Assembly: GCA_902793605.1 (NCBI GenBank)
Contig: CADBEB010000001.1
Coordinates: 1-64,000, forward strand
Length of the DNA: 64,000 nucleotides
Direction: 5' to 3'
DNA from: an uncultured Eubacteriales bacterium
Lineage (GTDB): Bacteria; Bacillota; Clostridia; Christensenellales; Aristaeellaceae
Position numbers and translations under genes: made by a program. Below the pieces are notes generated by a model. The model saw nothing but the letters and a program-made list of their open reading frames with translations. It searched no databases and was not told the DNA's origin. Positions 42,107 through 51,986 of this stretch are shown here, in pieces. Every line of letters begins with the position of its first letter. Position 1 is the stretch's first letter.

Positions 42107-43141
42107 ATGAAACTGCCCGTGCGTATTCTGCTGGTGCTCCTGTGCGCCGCCCTGATCCTGGCGATGCCCTTTGTGCTTTCCTCTCCGAACATGCTCAATG
42201 ACATCAAGATGGAACTGATGAACGACGGCGAGGAAGAGATCGATTTCGGACGCCTGTTCCTGTCCACCGCGAGGGCGGAGGATGAGCTGGAAGAGGAAAC
42301 GCTTGACGAGGGTGAGTTTTCTTCCCATCCGGAATGGGCGCTGCCGCTGGATTTTTCGGTTCCGCCGGAACCGAAGGCTGACCAGTATACTGAGAACGGA
42401 TATGAGGATGAGTCCATCCGCGTGAAGATCGAGCACCAGGAGATGGACGACGGGACCAAGATGCACGTCGCCTATGTCCAGATCGCCGATGCATCGCAGC
42501 TGCGGACCGGTGTGGCTAACCCGGAAAAGCTCGGTTCCTCCAGGACTTCGACCGTGTCCGCATTGGCAAAGAAGTACAATGCCGTGATCGCCATCAACGG
42601 TGACAATTATGTGGATGCGCCGAAGAAGACGACCTTCGAGTACCGGATGACGGAAAAAATCCGCAGCAAGACCAACAACCTGAAGGACATCCTGATCATC
42701 GACGACCAGGGCGACTTCCACCTGTTCCGGAAGTCCAAGGGCGTCAAGGAGTTTCCGGCCGAGCTGAAGAAGATGGACCGGAAGCTGGTCAATGCCTTTA
42801 CCTTCGGTCCGGCGCTCGTGATTGATGGCGAGCTGTGCGAGATCGACGAGGAGTACGGATACAATCCGCACGGACGTGAGCCGCGGACAGCCATCGGACA
42901 GCTGGGAAAGCTGAGTTATGTATTCGTTATCATCGAGGCGAAGGACCGTTCCGGATCCTCCGGATTCTCCCAAACGAAACTCGGAGAGTTCATGCATGAG
43001 CTGGGCTGCAAACAGGCATTCAACCTGGACGGCGGCAACTCTGCCGAGATGGTGTTCGGAAGCCAGATTATCAAGGGCATGCCCGGCGGTGATGAGCGGG
43101 GGCTGAGTGATATTATCTATTTCGCATCAGCGGAACAGTAA
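42107..43141 (+). CDS. Phosphodiester glycosidase family protein (NAGPA-like)
   Basis: The 344-residue protein is anchored by an N-terminal hydrophobic segment (MKLPVRILLVLLCAALILAMPFVL) and faces outward. After an acidic linker comes the NAGPA domain: YNAVIAINGDNYV, FGPALVIDGELC, PRTAIGQLGKL, and FNLDGGNSAEMVF, the counterpart of the usual NLDGGGSSxM. The family cleaves sugar phosphodiesters, so wall or teichoic-type glycans are a plausible target. ATG 42101 (two codons upstream) is an alternative start. Confidence 0.85.
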   Translation: MKLPVRILLVLLCAALILAMPFVLSSPNMLNDIKMELMNDGEEEIDFGRLFLSTARAEDELEEETLDEGEFSSHPEWALPLDFSVPPEPKADQYTENGYEDESIRVKIEHQEMDDGTKMHVAYVQIADASQLRTGVANPEKLGSSRTSTVSALAKKYNAVIAINGDNYVDAPKKTTFEYRMTEKIRSKTNNLKDILIIDDQGDFHLFRKSKGVKEFPAELKKMDRKLVNAFTFGPALVIDGELCEIDEEYGYNPHGREPRTAIGQLGKLSYVFVIIEAKDRSGSSGFSQTKLGEFMHELGCKQAFNLDGGNSAEMVFGSQIIKGMPGGDERGLSDIIYFASAEQ

Positions 43142-43159
43142 AAGAAAAGGAAACAAGAA

Positions 43160-44107
43160 ATGAATCTGTTGGAAGAGGCTGTCATCATCGAGATCTTCGG
43201 AGTGAGAGTCTATGCATTCGGGCTTTATGTGATGATCGGGACGATCTGCTCCATGATCACCCTGGGACTGCTGGCAAAGGCCTTTCAGCTGAAGCCGGGT
43301 ACAGCGCCGCTGTCGGCCCTGCTGGCAATGGTCGTCGGGGTGATCTGCTCCCGGCTGGTCTTTTGCCTGCTGAATCAGGAACTGGGGCAGATGACCCCGG
43401 TTTCGTTCTGGCCGCAGCTTGCAGGCGGCGGATGGAGCATGTTCGGTCTGGTCGGCGGCGTATTCCTGGGGGGATGGGCAGCTTCGCGGATCATGAAGGA
43501 AAAGACGGCGAAGGTGCTTGATATCCTGAGTGTTTCCCTGCTGCCGACGATCGTTGCCGAACGCATCGCGGAGAATCGGATCGAGGACTTCGATATCAGC
43601 CGCGCGCTGGACAGTCCGCTCCTCGCAAACAGTTTCCTGGCAGTGGGAGAAGACGAACCGTGCCTGGCAACCTATTACGTAGCTGCCGCTGCAGCGCTGG
43701 TGCTGTTTGTAATCCTGCTGATCCGGATATCCCGCCAGAAGGCGGACGGTGATACGGTGATTTCCTTCCTGCTGCTGTTCGGCGCCGGCGGGGTTGTACT
43801 TGAAAGCCTGCGGTACGACCGGTTCCTGAGTATTTCCTTTGTAGGTCTGCAGCAGATTGTGGCGGCAGTGATGCTTGCAATTGGCGTCGTGATCGCTTTT
43901 GTTCGGGGCAGAAAACAGAAACCGAGGCTCGCGGTTGCCGCGCTGATCAGCCTGCCGCTGATGGTCGGGATTGTACTGGGACTGGAGTTCGCACTTGACC
44001 GGACGACCTGGAACAAGATGCTGCTTTATGCGATCATGATCCTGACGGTCGCTGCTCCGGCGGTCATGGGACTCAAATTGCTCAATACAGACAAAGAAGG
44101 AAAATAA
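43160..44107 (+). CDS. Lgt-like prolipoprotein diacylglyceryl transferase family membrane protein
   Basis: The 315-residue protein has about seven to nine spans. It starts like Lgt (VRVYAFGLYVMIGTICSM), has GGWSMFGLVGGVFLGGWAASR in place of the Lgt GGxxxxGGxxG region, AERIAENRIEDFD, and LFGAGGVVLESLRYDRF. It is longer at the C-terminus than typical Lgt and several Lgt residues are changed, so it may be a divergent paralogue rather than the main lipoprotein enzyme. It lies between envelope genes. Confidence 0.6.
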   Translation: MNLLEEAVIIEIFGVRVYAFGLYVMIGTICSMITLGLLAKAFQLKPGTAPLSALLAMVVGVICSRLVFCLLNQELGQMTPVSFWPQLAGGGWSMFGLVGGVFLGGWAASRIMKEKTAKVLDILSVSLLPTIVAERIAENRIEDFDISRALDSPLLANSFLAVGEDEPCLATYYVAAAAALVLFVILLIRISRQKADGDTVISFLLLFGAGGVVLESLRYDRFLSISFVGLQQIVAAVMLAIGVVIAFVRGRKQKPRLAVAALISLPLMVGIVLGLEFALDRTTWNKMLLYAIMILTVAAPAVMGLKLLNTDKEGK

Positions 44108-44112
44108 GACCG

Positions 44113-44862
44113 GTGAAAGTCAAGGTATTCAAACTTAGAGGAAAAAACTTCAGAGAGCGCATCGTCAGCCTGAAGGAGAACATTGTTACAAAGATGACCA
44201 TGGGAATCCTCCGTCCGTTCAACCGGCACCGGATGGTGCAGCTGGACCATATCCGGGAGGATCCGGAAAATCCGATCGTTTTTCTTGGAAACCATGCGGA
44301 GATCTACGGACCGATCGCCAGCGCACTGTGCATGCCGGTCGACGTCCGGTTCTGGGTCATCAACATGATGATGTTCGACAAAAAGGTGGTTCGTCCGTAT
44401 CTCTATGAAAACACATTCAGCAAGAAAACCTTTCTGCCGGTGTTTGTACGGAAGCTGCTGGCCTGGTATCTCGGCTGGCTGAGCGTGAACGTGATGAATT
44501 CCCTCCGCGCGATTGCAGTGTACCGGGATTCGCCGATGAAACTTCGGCAGACGCTGCGGGAAAGTGTGGAAGCGCTGGAGAACGGGGAGAACCTGATGAT
44601 CTTTCCGGAACATCCGGAAGGAAAATACGAAAAAGGCGGGGTCAGCGAATTCTCGCCCGGATTCCTGATGCTGGCGGAAGCCTGGTGGAAGAAGAACGGC
44701 AAGAAACTGCGGATTATACCGGTGTATGCGAACCGGGAGGAGCGGACGTTCACTTTCGGGGACGAGATCACTTATGAACCGGAGAACGGATTCGCCTCGG
44801 AGTCGGAGCGTGTTCTGAAAGAAGCCCGGGATCAGATGCTCCAGATGGCCGGTTTTAAATAA
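44113..44862 (+). CDS. Lysophospholipid acyltransferase-like protein
   Basis: The 249-residue protein resembles PlsC-type acyltransferases: FLGNHAEIYGPIASAL at the block I position, MIFPEHPEGKYEKGGVSEFSPGF at block III, and IIPVYANR at block IV. In block I the HX4D motif reads HAEIYG, with Gly for the catalytic Asp, so activity may be lost or altered. The start is GTG. It follows the Lgt-like gene by 5 nt, supporting a lipid role. Confidence 0.7.
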   Translation: MKVKVFKLRGKNFRERIVSLKENIVTKMTMGILRPFNRHRMVQLDHIREDPENPIVFLGNHAEIYGPIASALCMPVDVRFWVINMMMFDKKVVRPYLYENTFSKKTFLPVFVRKLLAWYLGWLSVNVMNSLRAIAVYRDSPMKLRQTLRESVEALENGENLMIFPEHPEGKYEKGGVSEFSPGFLMLAEAWWKKNGKKLRIIPVYANREERTFTFGDEITYEPENGFASESERVLKEARDQMLQMAGFK

Positions 44863-44932
44863 GATGCTTTCCGATCGCCCGGGACCTTCGGCCAGAATGC
44901 ATGCCATAAATCGCAAACTTGGAGAAAAGTGG

Positions 44933-45583
44933 ATGAGGAAGCGTTATTTACAGACGGCTGCGGCTTTTATCTCGGCTTGGATGATGATGTTCAGCATCGC
45001 CTGCGCGGATGAGACGATCCCGAACATCTGGCAGGTTCTGGGGGTGGGCGTTGCGACAGAAGCGCCGACGGAAACCCCTCAACCGACGATCACCCCATCA
45101 CCCGATTCATTCCGCTTTCGCGACGGGATCCGCTGGGGGATGAATCCCCAGCAGGTTAAGGCCCTGGAAAGCGAAAACATGGTCGAACGCGTCCTGCAGG
45201 ACTGGGCGGTCATGGTTACGACGGAAAAGGTGGCAGTCAGCCGCTTCACTGCGGACCTGGTCTTCATCTTCCGGCAGGAACAGCTGAAGATGATCGTATA
45301 CGAATTTCAGCGGCAGGACGCTGACAGCGATTTCCAGTACCTGACCGGGGCCCTGTGTTCCCTGTACGGGGAGCAGAAGGAAGCGGATCCGTCGATGGTC
45401 CGGGTCCTGATGGACGCTGTGAATCCGGGACGGTACCAGACGGAGGGACTGACGCAGGCATACGGCTGGCTGCTTTCCGACGGGACGGCGGTCTTCCAGT
45501 ACCGGTATGCGAAGGATTCCTTCGGTGTGATGTACGTCGCGCCGGAGCTTGGCGGAGGCCTGTACCAGACCAACGGCCTGTAA
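44933..45583 (+). CDS. Secreted hypothetical protein
   Basis: The 216-residue protein has a signal peptide (MRKRYLQTAAAFISAWMMMFSIACA) and a Pro/Thr linker (TEAPTETPQPTITPSPDS), then a domain of about 150 residues: IRWGMNPQQVKALE, ADLVFIFRQEQLKMIVYEF, YLTGALCSLYGEQ, TAVFQYRYAKDSFGVMYVAP. The WGMxxxxV...Y pattern recalls small extracellular sensor-like domains, but I assign no family. The ATG follows GGAG. It lies upstream of the CIRCE promoter. Confidence 0.7.
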   Translation: MRKRYLQTAAAFISAWMMMFSIACADETIPNIWQVLGVGVATEAPTETPQPTITPSPDSFRFRDGIRWGMNPQQVKALESENMVERVLQDWAVMVTTEKVAVSRFTADLVFIFRQEQLKMIVYEFQRQDADSDFQYLTGALCSLYGEQKEADPSMVRVLMDAVNPGRYQTEGLTQAYGWLLSDGTAVFQYRYAKDSFGVMYVAPELGGGLYQTNGL

Positions 45584-45647
45584 GGATCGTTCACGTTGTG
45601 ATCACATTTCTACACACAGAATTCATCGAAATAAACATGCAAAAGTA

Positions 45648-45676
45648 TTGACAAAGGACGGGCTTGGTGATACATT
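45648..45676 (+). promoter_or_regulatory. Heat-shock operon promoter
   Basis: TTGACA, 17-nt spacer, TACATT, ending 10 nt before the CIRCE element. Confidence 0.8.
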
Positions 45677-45686
45677 ATGCCTGTGG

Positions 45687-45713
45687 TTAGCACTCGCAAC
45701 CGGAGAGTGCTAA
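45687..45713. promoter_or_regulatory. CIRCE operator (HrcA binding site)
   Basis: TTAGCACTC, 9-nt spacer, GAGTGCTAA: an exact match to the CIRCE consensus, placed over the transcript start of hrcA-grpE-dnaK-dnaJ. Confidence 0.97.
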
Positions 45714-45739
45714 CAACAATCGGGAAAGGAGGCGGAAGT

Positions 45740-46783
45740 ATGGATATGGACGCACGGAAACTGCGCATTCTGCGGGCAATCATTGACGATTATATCCTGA
45801 CAGGCGTGCCCGTCGGGTCCAGAACCATCAGTAAAAAATATGAGATGGGCCTTTCCTCCGCCACCATCCGGAATGAGATGAGCGACCTGGAGGAGCTCGG
45901 GTTCCTTGATCAGCCGCATGTATCCGCCGGACGGATCCCTTCCGCCAAGGCCTACCGCCTGTATGTGGATTCCATGCTGCAGGCCGGAATCATCCCCGAT
46001 GACTCCGCCGAGAGCGTACTGAGCCATTTCAGCGGCCGGGTCCATCAGATGGAAGAAGTGATCGACCATGCGGCAAAAGTGCTTTCCAGCCTGACGCAGT
46101 ACACGGCGGTCGTACTGTCCCCGAAGGGGAACGAGCCGAGGATCCAGACGATCCAGATGGTCCCTGTTTCCGCGGAGAGCGCGCTGGTCGTGATCGTGAC
46201 CGATCAGGGCCTGATCCGCGACAGTATCATCCGCGTGAGCAGCGAAGTGGATGGGGATACGCTCTATGCCATCTCCAGGACACTGACGAATGAGCTGAGG
46301 GGCAGCACGCTGACAGATGCGTGCGGGATCATGCCGCAGCTGATCCGCCGAATGGATGGAAACGACGAGGTGCTGCGCAGCCTCTACGGCTTCTTTAACG
46401 AAGGGAAGACCGTAACCCGGAGCCCGCACGTGGCGATCGGCGGCACCAGCAATATGCTGAGCTATCCGGAATACAGTGACGTCGACAAGGCCAGGAACTT
46501 CCTGAGCCTGATGGAAACGAGAGACAAGCTGGCCGACATCATCCGCGGAAGCGGTGAGATGGCATTCACGGTCCGGATCGGTCCCGAAACTGGTGTGCCG
46601 GAAATGGCGGACTGCTCGATCGTTACGGCTTCCTACTCCACCAGGAGCGGGCAGCAGGGTACGATCGGAGTTATCGGACCGACGCGGATGCGCTATTCAA
46701 GGGTCATTTCCATCCTGAACATGATGGGTCACGAGCTGACCGATATGTTCAGCGGTGAGGATGAAGGGAAGCGAACCCCATGA
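45740..46783 (+). CDS. hrcA: Heat-inducible transcription repressor HrcA
   Basis: Represses its own operon by binding CIRCE. The 347-residue protein has the winged-helix N-terminus: LRAIIDDYILTGVPVGSRTISKKYEMGLSSATIRNEMSDLEELGFL, then SAGRIPSAKAYRLYVD and the C-terminal GIIGPTRMRY-type segment (here GVIGPTRMRYSRVISIL). The ATG follows AAAGGAGG. It overlaps grpE by 4 nt. Confidence 0.97.
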   Translation: MDMDARKLRILRAIIDDYILTGVPVGSRTISKKYEMGLSSATIRNEMSDLEELGFLDQPHVSAGRIPSAKAYRLYVDSMLQAGIIPDDSAESVLSHFSGRVHQMEEVIDHAAKVLSSLTQYTAVVLSPKGNEPRIQTIQMVPVSAESALVVIVTDQGLIRDSIIRVSSEVDGDTLYAISRTLTNELRGSTLTDACGIMPQLIRRMDGNDEVLRSLYGFFNEGKTVTRSPHVAIGGTSNMLSYPEYSDVDKARNFLSLMETRDKLADIIRGSGEMAFTVRIGPETGVPEMADCSIVTASYSTRSGQQGTIGVIGPTRMRYSRVISILNMMGHELTDMFSGEDEGKRTP

Positions 46784-47391
46784 AGAAACGGAGAGACAAG
46801 GGAAAGATGGAAAAGAAGCAGGATGAGATCCTCGAGGAGAAAGTAGACACCGAAGAGGAAACTGCCGCGAACAAACCGGAGGCGGAAGCAGCGGCTGAAG
46901 CTCCAGCGGAAGAAGTGAAGGCAGAGGAAGAGGATCCAGCACAGAAGGCCCTGGACGAAGCAAACGCAAAAGCTACCGAATACCTCCAGCTGGCGCAGCG
47001 CGTACAGGCGGATTTCGAAAACTTCCGCCGAAGGAATGAGACTGTCCGCGCAGATGCCTACGCCGACGGGCGGAAAGACGTAGCAACCGTTATGCTGCCG
47101 GTGCTCGACAACCTTGAGCGCGCGGTGGAAGCAGCGGCCGGCAGCCAGGACGAGGCGCTGAAAAACGGCGTGGAGATGGTTCTGAAGCAGATGACGGACG
47201 CTTACGGAAAGCTGGATGTCAAACCGATCGACCGGCTGGGCGAAAAGTTTGATCCGAACCTGGAAAATGCCATCCTGCAGGGTAACGAAGAGGACGGAGA
47301 ACCCGGAACTGTGTGCCAGGTGCTGCAGAAAGGCTACATGATCGGGGACAAAGTGCTCCGCCATGCGATGGTCAAAGTTGTGCCGGAATGA
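46780..47391 (+). CDS. grpE: Nucleotide exchange factor GrpE
   Basis: Releases ADP from DnaK. The 203-residue protein has an acidic Ala/Glu-rich N-terminal tail, a coiled-coil (LDEANAKATEYLQLAQRVQADFENFRRRNE) and the C-terminal GVEMVLKQMTDAYGKLDV, GEKFDPNLENAI and GTVCQVLQKGYMIGDKVLRHAMVKV segments of GrpE. Confidence 0.96.
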   Translation: MKKRRDKGKMEKKQDEILEEKVDTEEETAANKPEAEAAAEAPAEEVKAEEEDPAQKALDEANAKATEYLQLAQRVQADFENFRRRNETVRADAYADGRKDVATVMLPVLDNLERAVEAAAGSQDEALKNGVEMVLKQMTDAYGKLDVKPIDRLGEKFDPNLENAILQGNEEDGEPGTVCQVLQKGYMIGDKVLRHAMVKVVPE

Positions 47392-47441
47392 CGCGTTGCG
47401 TCTTCGGAAATAAATCAGATATCAATCCAATTTCAGGATAA

Positions 47442-49283
<1,842 letters not shown>

Positions 49284-49304
49284 GGGACCGACAGATGCTT
49301 TGCG

Positions 49305-49338
49305 GCAAGCCCACCTCGTTTCGGGGCGGGCTTGCTTT
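49305..49338 (+). terminator. Hairpin between dnaK and dnaJ
   Basis: GCAAGCCC and GGGCTTGC form an 8-bp stem with further C-rich/G-rich pairing inside, followed only by TTTC. A weak terminator or RNA-processing hairpin could lower dnaJ relative to dnaK. Confidence 0.5.
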
Positions 49339-49361
49339 CAGGAAGAAGGTGAGAAGGCTGT

Positions 49362-50480
49362 ATGGCGGACAAGCGTGATTACTATGAAGTACTCGGCGTC
49401 AACAAGAACGCAACGGACGACGAGATCAAGCGCGCGTATCGCAAAAAGGCCAAAGAATGTCATCCTGACCTGCATCCGGATGATAAAGGCGCTGTAGAGC
49501 GCTTCAAGGAACTGAACGAGGCCAACGAAGTCCTGTCGGATCCGGACAAGCGGGCCCGGTACGACCGGTACGGCTTTGAAGACCCGATGGCCGGCATGGG
49601 AGGGGAGAACCCCTTCAGCGGCGGCTTCGGCTTCGGTATGGGCGACATCTTCGACCAGCTGTTCAACGGCGGTATGGGATCGCGCACGACCCGTAACCAG
49701 GGACCGGTCCAGGGAAACGATCTGCGCTATGAGCTGCGGATCACCTTTGAAGAGGCGGCCAAGGGCTGTGAGAAGAGCTTCGAGATCTTCCGGAACGAGC
49801 TGTGCGAGACCTGCAAGGGCAGCGGCGCAAAGCCGGGGACCAGTCCGGTGACCTGTACATCCTGTAAGGGTACCGGCCAGATCCGGCAGTCCAGCGGATG
49901 GATGACCACCGTCCGAACCTGTCCCGTCTGCGGCGGAAGCGGCAAGATGGTCAAGGAGAAGTGCAGCAGCTGTGGCGGAACCGGCAGGACGCGGAAGAAG
50001 CGGACTGTGACCGTGAAGATACCGGCCGGAATCGATGACGGACAGACCATCATCATGAACGGCCAGGGCGAACCCGGGCTGCGCGGAGGCCCGAACGGCG
50101 ACCTCTACATCGTGGTCGGCGTGAAGCCGCACAAGCTGTTTAAACGCGACGGATTCAACCTGCTGCTTGATTTCCCGATCAGCTTTGTGACCGCGGCACT
50201 GGGCGGAGACGTGGAAGTACCGACGCTCAGCGGCCCGATCAAATACCGTATCCCGGAAGGGACCCAGCCGGGAACCGAGTTCCGGATCAGGGAAGCGGGC
50301 ATCCAGAAACTGCGGGGCAATGGAAAGGGAGACCTCATCCTGAAGACCCGGGTGGAGATTCCCAGGAGACTGACCAACAAACAGAAGGACCTGCTGAGGC
50401 AGTTTGACGAAACGACCTCTGACAGGGAATACGACAATCGGAAAGGCTTTATGGACAGGGTAAAGGAACTCTTCCAGTAA
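49362..50480 (+). CDS. dnaJ: Chaperone protein DnaJ
   Basis: Hsp40 co-chaperone. The 372-residue protein has the J domain (DYYEVLGVNKNATDDEIKRAYRKKAKECHPDLHP), a Gly/Phe-rich region, four CxxCxGxG-type zinc motifs (CETCKGSG, CTSCKGTG, CPVCGGSG, CSSCGGTG) and the C-terminal peptide-binding domains. The ATG follows AAGAAGGTGAG. Confidence 0.98.
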   Translation: MADKRDYYEVLGVNKNATDDEIKRAYRKKAKECHPDLHPDDKGAVERFKELNEANEVLSDPDKRARYDRYGFEDPMAGMGGENPFSGGFGFGMGDIFDQLFNGGMGSRTTRNQGPVQGNDLRYELRITFEEAAKGCEKSFEIFRNELCETCKGSGAKPGTSPVTCTSCKGTGQIRQSSGWMTTVRTCPVCGGSGKMVKEKCSSCGGTGRTRKKRTVTVKIPAGIDDGQTIIMNGQGEPGLRGGPNGDLYIVVGVKPHKLFKRDGFNLLLDFPISFVTAALGGDVEVPTLSGPIKYRIPEGTQPGTEFRIREAGIQKLRGNGKGDLILKTRVEIPRRLTNKQKDLLRQFDETTSDREYDNRKGFMDRVKELFQ

Positions 50481-50492
50481 GCTGAGACAGGA

Positions 50493-50526
50493 ACAGGCCG
50501 GAGAAGACTCCGGTCTGTTCTTCTGC
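50493..50526 (+). terminator. Terminator of the heat-shock operon
   Basis: ACAGGCCGGAG and CTCCGGTCTGT pair with one G-T around a 4-nt loop, followed by a T-rich TCTTCT stretch. Confidence 0.7.
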
Positions 50527-50529
50527 TTC

Positions 50530-50558
50530 TTGACGATGCAGGGGGCCAACGATACAAT
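50530..50558 (+). promoter_or_regulatory. Promoter of the vanZ-like gene
   Basis: TTGACG, 17-nt spacer, TACAAT, directly after the dnaJ terminator. Confidence 0.65.
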
Positions 50559-50589
50559 AGAGGGCAAAATAGCAGAGGGAGGAACGGAG

Positions 50590-51093
50590 ATGGGATGGCA
50601 GCGGACATGGGTCAGGATACTGACAACAGCGCTGACGATATGCGTCATGGCGATGATCTTCGCTTTTTCCACGCAGAACGCTGACCGCTCCGACCGCACC
50701 AGCGGCTTTATCTCCAACGCGATTATTTCCGTACTATACCGGGATTACGCAGCGCAGACGCCCGAAAAGCAACAGGAGATATACGACAGCGTTCAGTTTG
50801 TCGTACGGAAATGCGCCCACTTCAGTGAATACACCCTGCTGGGCTTTTTACTCAGGCTTTGCCTGGAAAGCTGGATTGGCCATCGGATGAAGAAACGGTA
50901 TGCGCTGATGCTGCCGGCTTTTCTCTGTGGTGCCCTGTACGCAGGTTCGGACGAATGGCACCAGAAGCTGATCGACGGACGGAGCGGGCAGTTGATCGAC
51001 GTCCTCCTCGACAGCTGCGGCGTGCTGTTCGGCGCATTTCTCAGCAACCGGCTGATCCTCGCGATCAACCGGAAACAGAAAGGAGCTGAATGA
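50590..51093 (+). CDS. VanZ family membrane protein
   Basis: The 167-residue protein has four spans and the VanZ-type motifs FAFSTQNADRS, RKCAHFSEYTLLGFLL and YAGSDEWHQKLIDGRSGQLIDVLLDSCG. The family includes VanZ of teicoplanin resistance, but most members have no known function. The ATG lies behind GAGGGAGGAACGGAG. It precedes trmL by 3 nt. Confidence 0.9.
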   Translation: MGWQRTWVRILTTALTICVMAMIFAFSTQNADRSDRTSGFISNAIISVLYRDYAAQTPEKQQEIYDSVQFVVRKCAHFSEYTLLGFLLRLCLESWIGHRMKKRYALMLPAFLCGALYAGSDEWHQKLIDGRSGQLIDVLLDSCGVLFGAFLSNRLILAINRKQKGAE

Positions 51094-51096
51094 TGC

Positions 51097-51618
51097 ATGG
51101 CGATGAATATCGTGCTGGTCAATCCGGAGATCCCGCAGAACACAGGAAACATTGCAAGGACCTGCGCGGCGACAGGCGCTGTACTCCATCTGATCCGGCC
51201 GCTCGGTTTTGAGCTGTCCGACCGGTATCTGAAACGGGCCGGGCTGGACTACTGGAACCTGATGGAGTATTATGTATACGATGATCTGGAAGCGTTCTTC
51301 CGGGTGCATCCCGGGGCGCAATGCCATTATGCGTCGACCAAAGCCCCCAGGGGATACCACGAAGCAGCCTATCAGAACAACGATTTTCTTTTTTTCGGCT
51401 GTGAAACGCGCGGACTGCCGGAAAATCTGCTGGAAAAAGCATACGACCGCTGTATCCGGATCCCGATGAGGGCTGAAGCAAGGAGCCTGAACCTGTCCAA
51501 TTCCGTTGCGATCGTTCTGTATGAAGCGCTGAGGCAGAACGGATTCGCCGGACTGAGCTCTGTGGGCAGTCTGACCGGCCGGGAGGAGCAGGATGCCCCC
51601 TGGCTGGATTACATATAG
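51097..51618 (+). CDS. trmL: tRNA (cytidine(34)-2'-O)-methyltransferase TrmL
   Basis: Methylates the wobble ribose of tRNA-Leu isoacceptors. The 173-residue SPOUT protein shows MNIVLVNPEIPQNTGNIARTCAATGA, HLIRPLGFELSD, FGCETRGLPENL and RIPMRAEARSLNLSNSVAIVLYEALRQ. The start is the ATG at 51097; 51103 is possible. Confidence 0.94.
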   Translation: MAMNIVLVNPEIPQNTGNIARTCAATGAVLHLIRPLGFELSDRYLKRAGLDYWNLMEYYVYDDLEAFFRVHPGAQCHYASTKAPRGYHEAAYQNNDFLFFGCETRGLPENLLEKAYDRCIRIPMRAEARSLNLSNSVAIVLYEALRQNGFAGLSSVGSLTGREEQDAPWLDYI

Positions 51619-51619
51619 A

Positions 51620-51662
51620 AACATCCGGATTCTTCATCCTTTGGCTTCAGAATGACACGCGG
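51620..51662 (+). repeat. Possible dispersed repeat remnant after trmL
   Basis: CATCCTTTGGCTTCAGAATGACA resembles the CTTCGGCTTTGCTCGAAATGACA end of the copy at 56389. Such elements are common between genes in many bacteria. Only partial similarity is seen. Confidence 0.4.
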
Positions 51663-51688
51663 CTGAGAAGCTGCATGGAGGTGAAAGC

Positions 51689-51985
51689 ATGGCGCTGTTC
51701 CCGTCCAACCGGACATACGAAGAGGAAACGTATGATCCTGAAGAAGATCTGTATGACGACGGCTTTGACGAGTTGAATGAAGAGGAAGAGCCGGAACCGG
51801 ATCCGGAAGAGGAACTGGAGAAGAAGAGGGACCGGTTCAAACTGGCTGTCGGCGCAACCAACCTGTTTGCGGTCATCGGCGGAACTGTAGCAATCCTGCT
51901 GCTGCTGACACTGCTGTTCAACATGGTTTACTTTGTGATCAACGACATGGGGCGAAGTTTTTCTTTGTTCCAGACAAACTTCTGA
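51689..51985 (+). CDS. Hypothetical single-span membrane protein
   Basis: The 98-residue protein has an acidic N-terminal cytosolic part (EEDLYDDGFDELNEEEEPEPDPEEELEKKRDRF) and one hydrophobic span (LFAVIGGTVAILLLLTLLFNMVYFVI). No family recognised. Its stop is one base before the cysteine desulfurase start, which has no good ribosome binding site of its own, so the two are probably coupled. Confidence 0.7.
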   Translation: MALFPSNRTYEEETYDPEEDLYDDGFDELNEEEEPEPDPEEELEKKRDRFKLAVGATNLFAVIGGTVAILLLLTLLFNMVYFVINDMGRSFSLFQTNF

Positions 51986-51986
51986 T

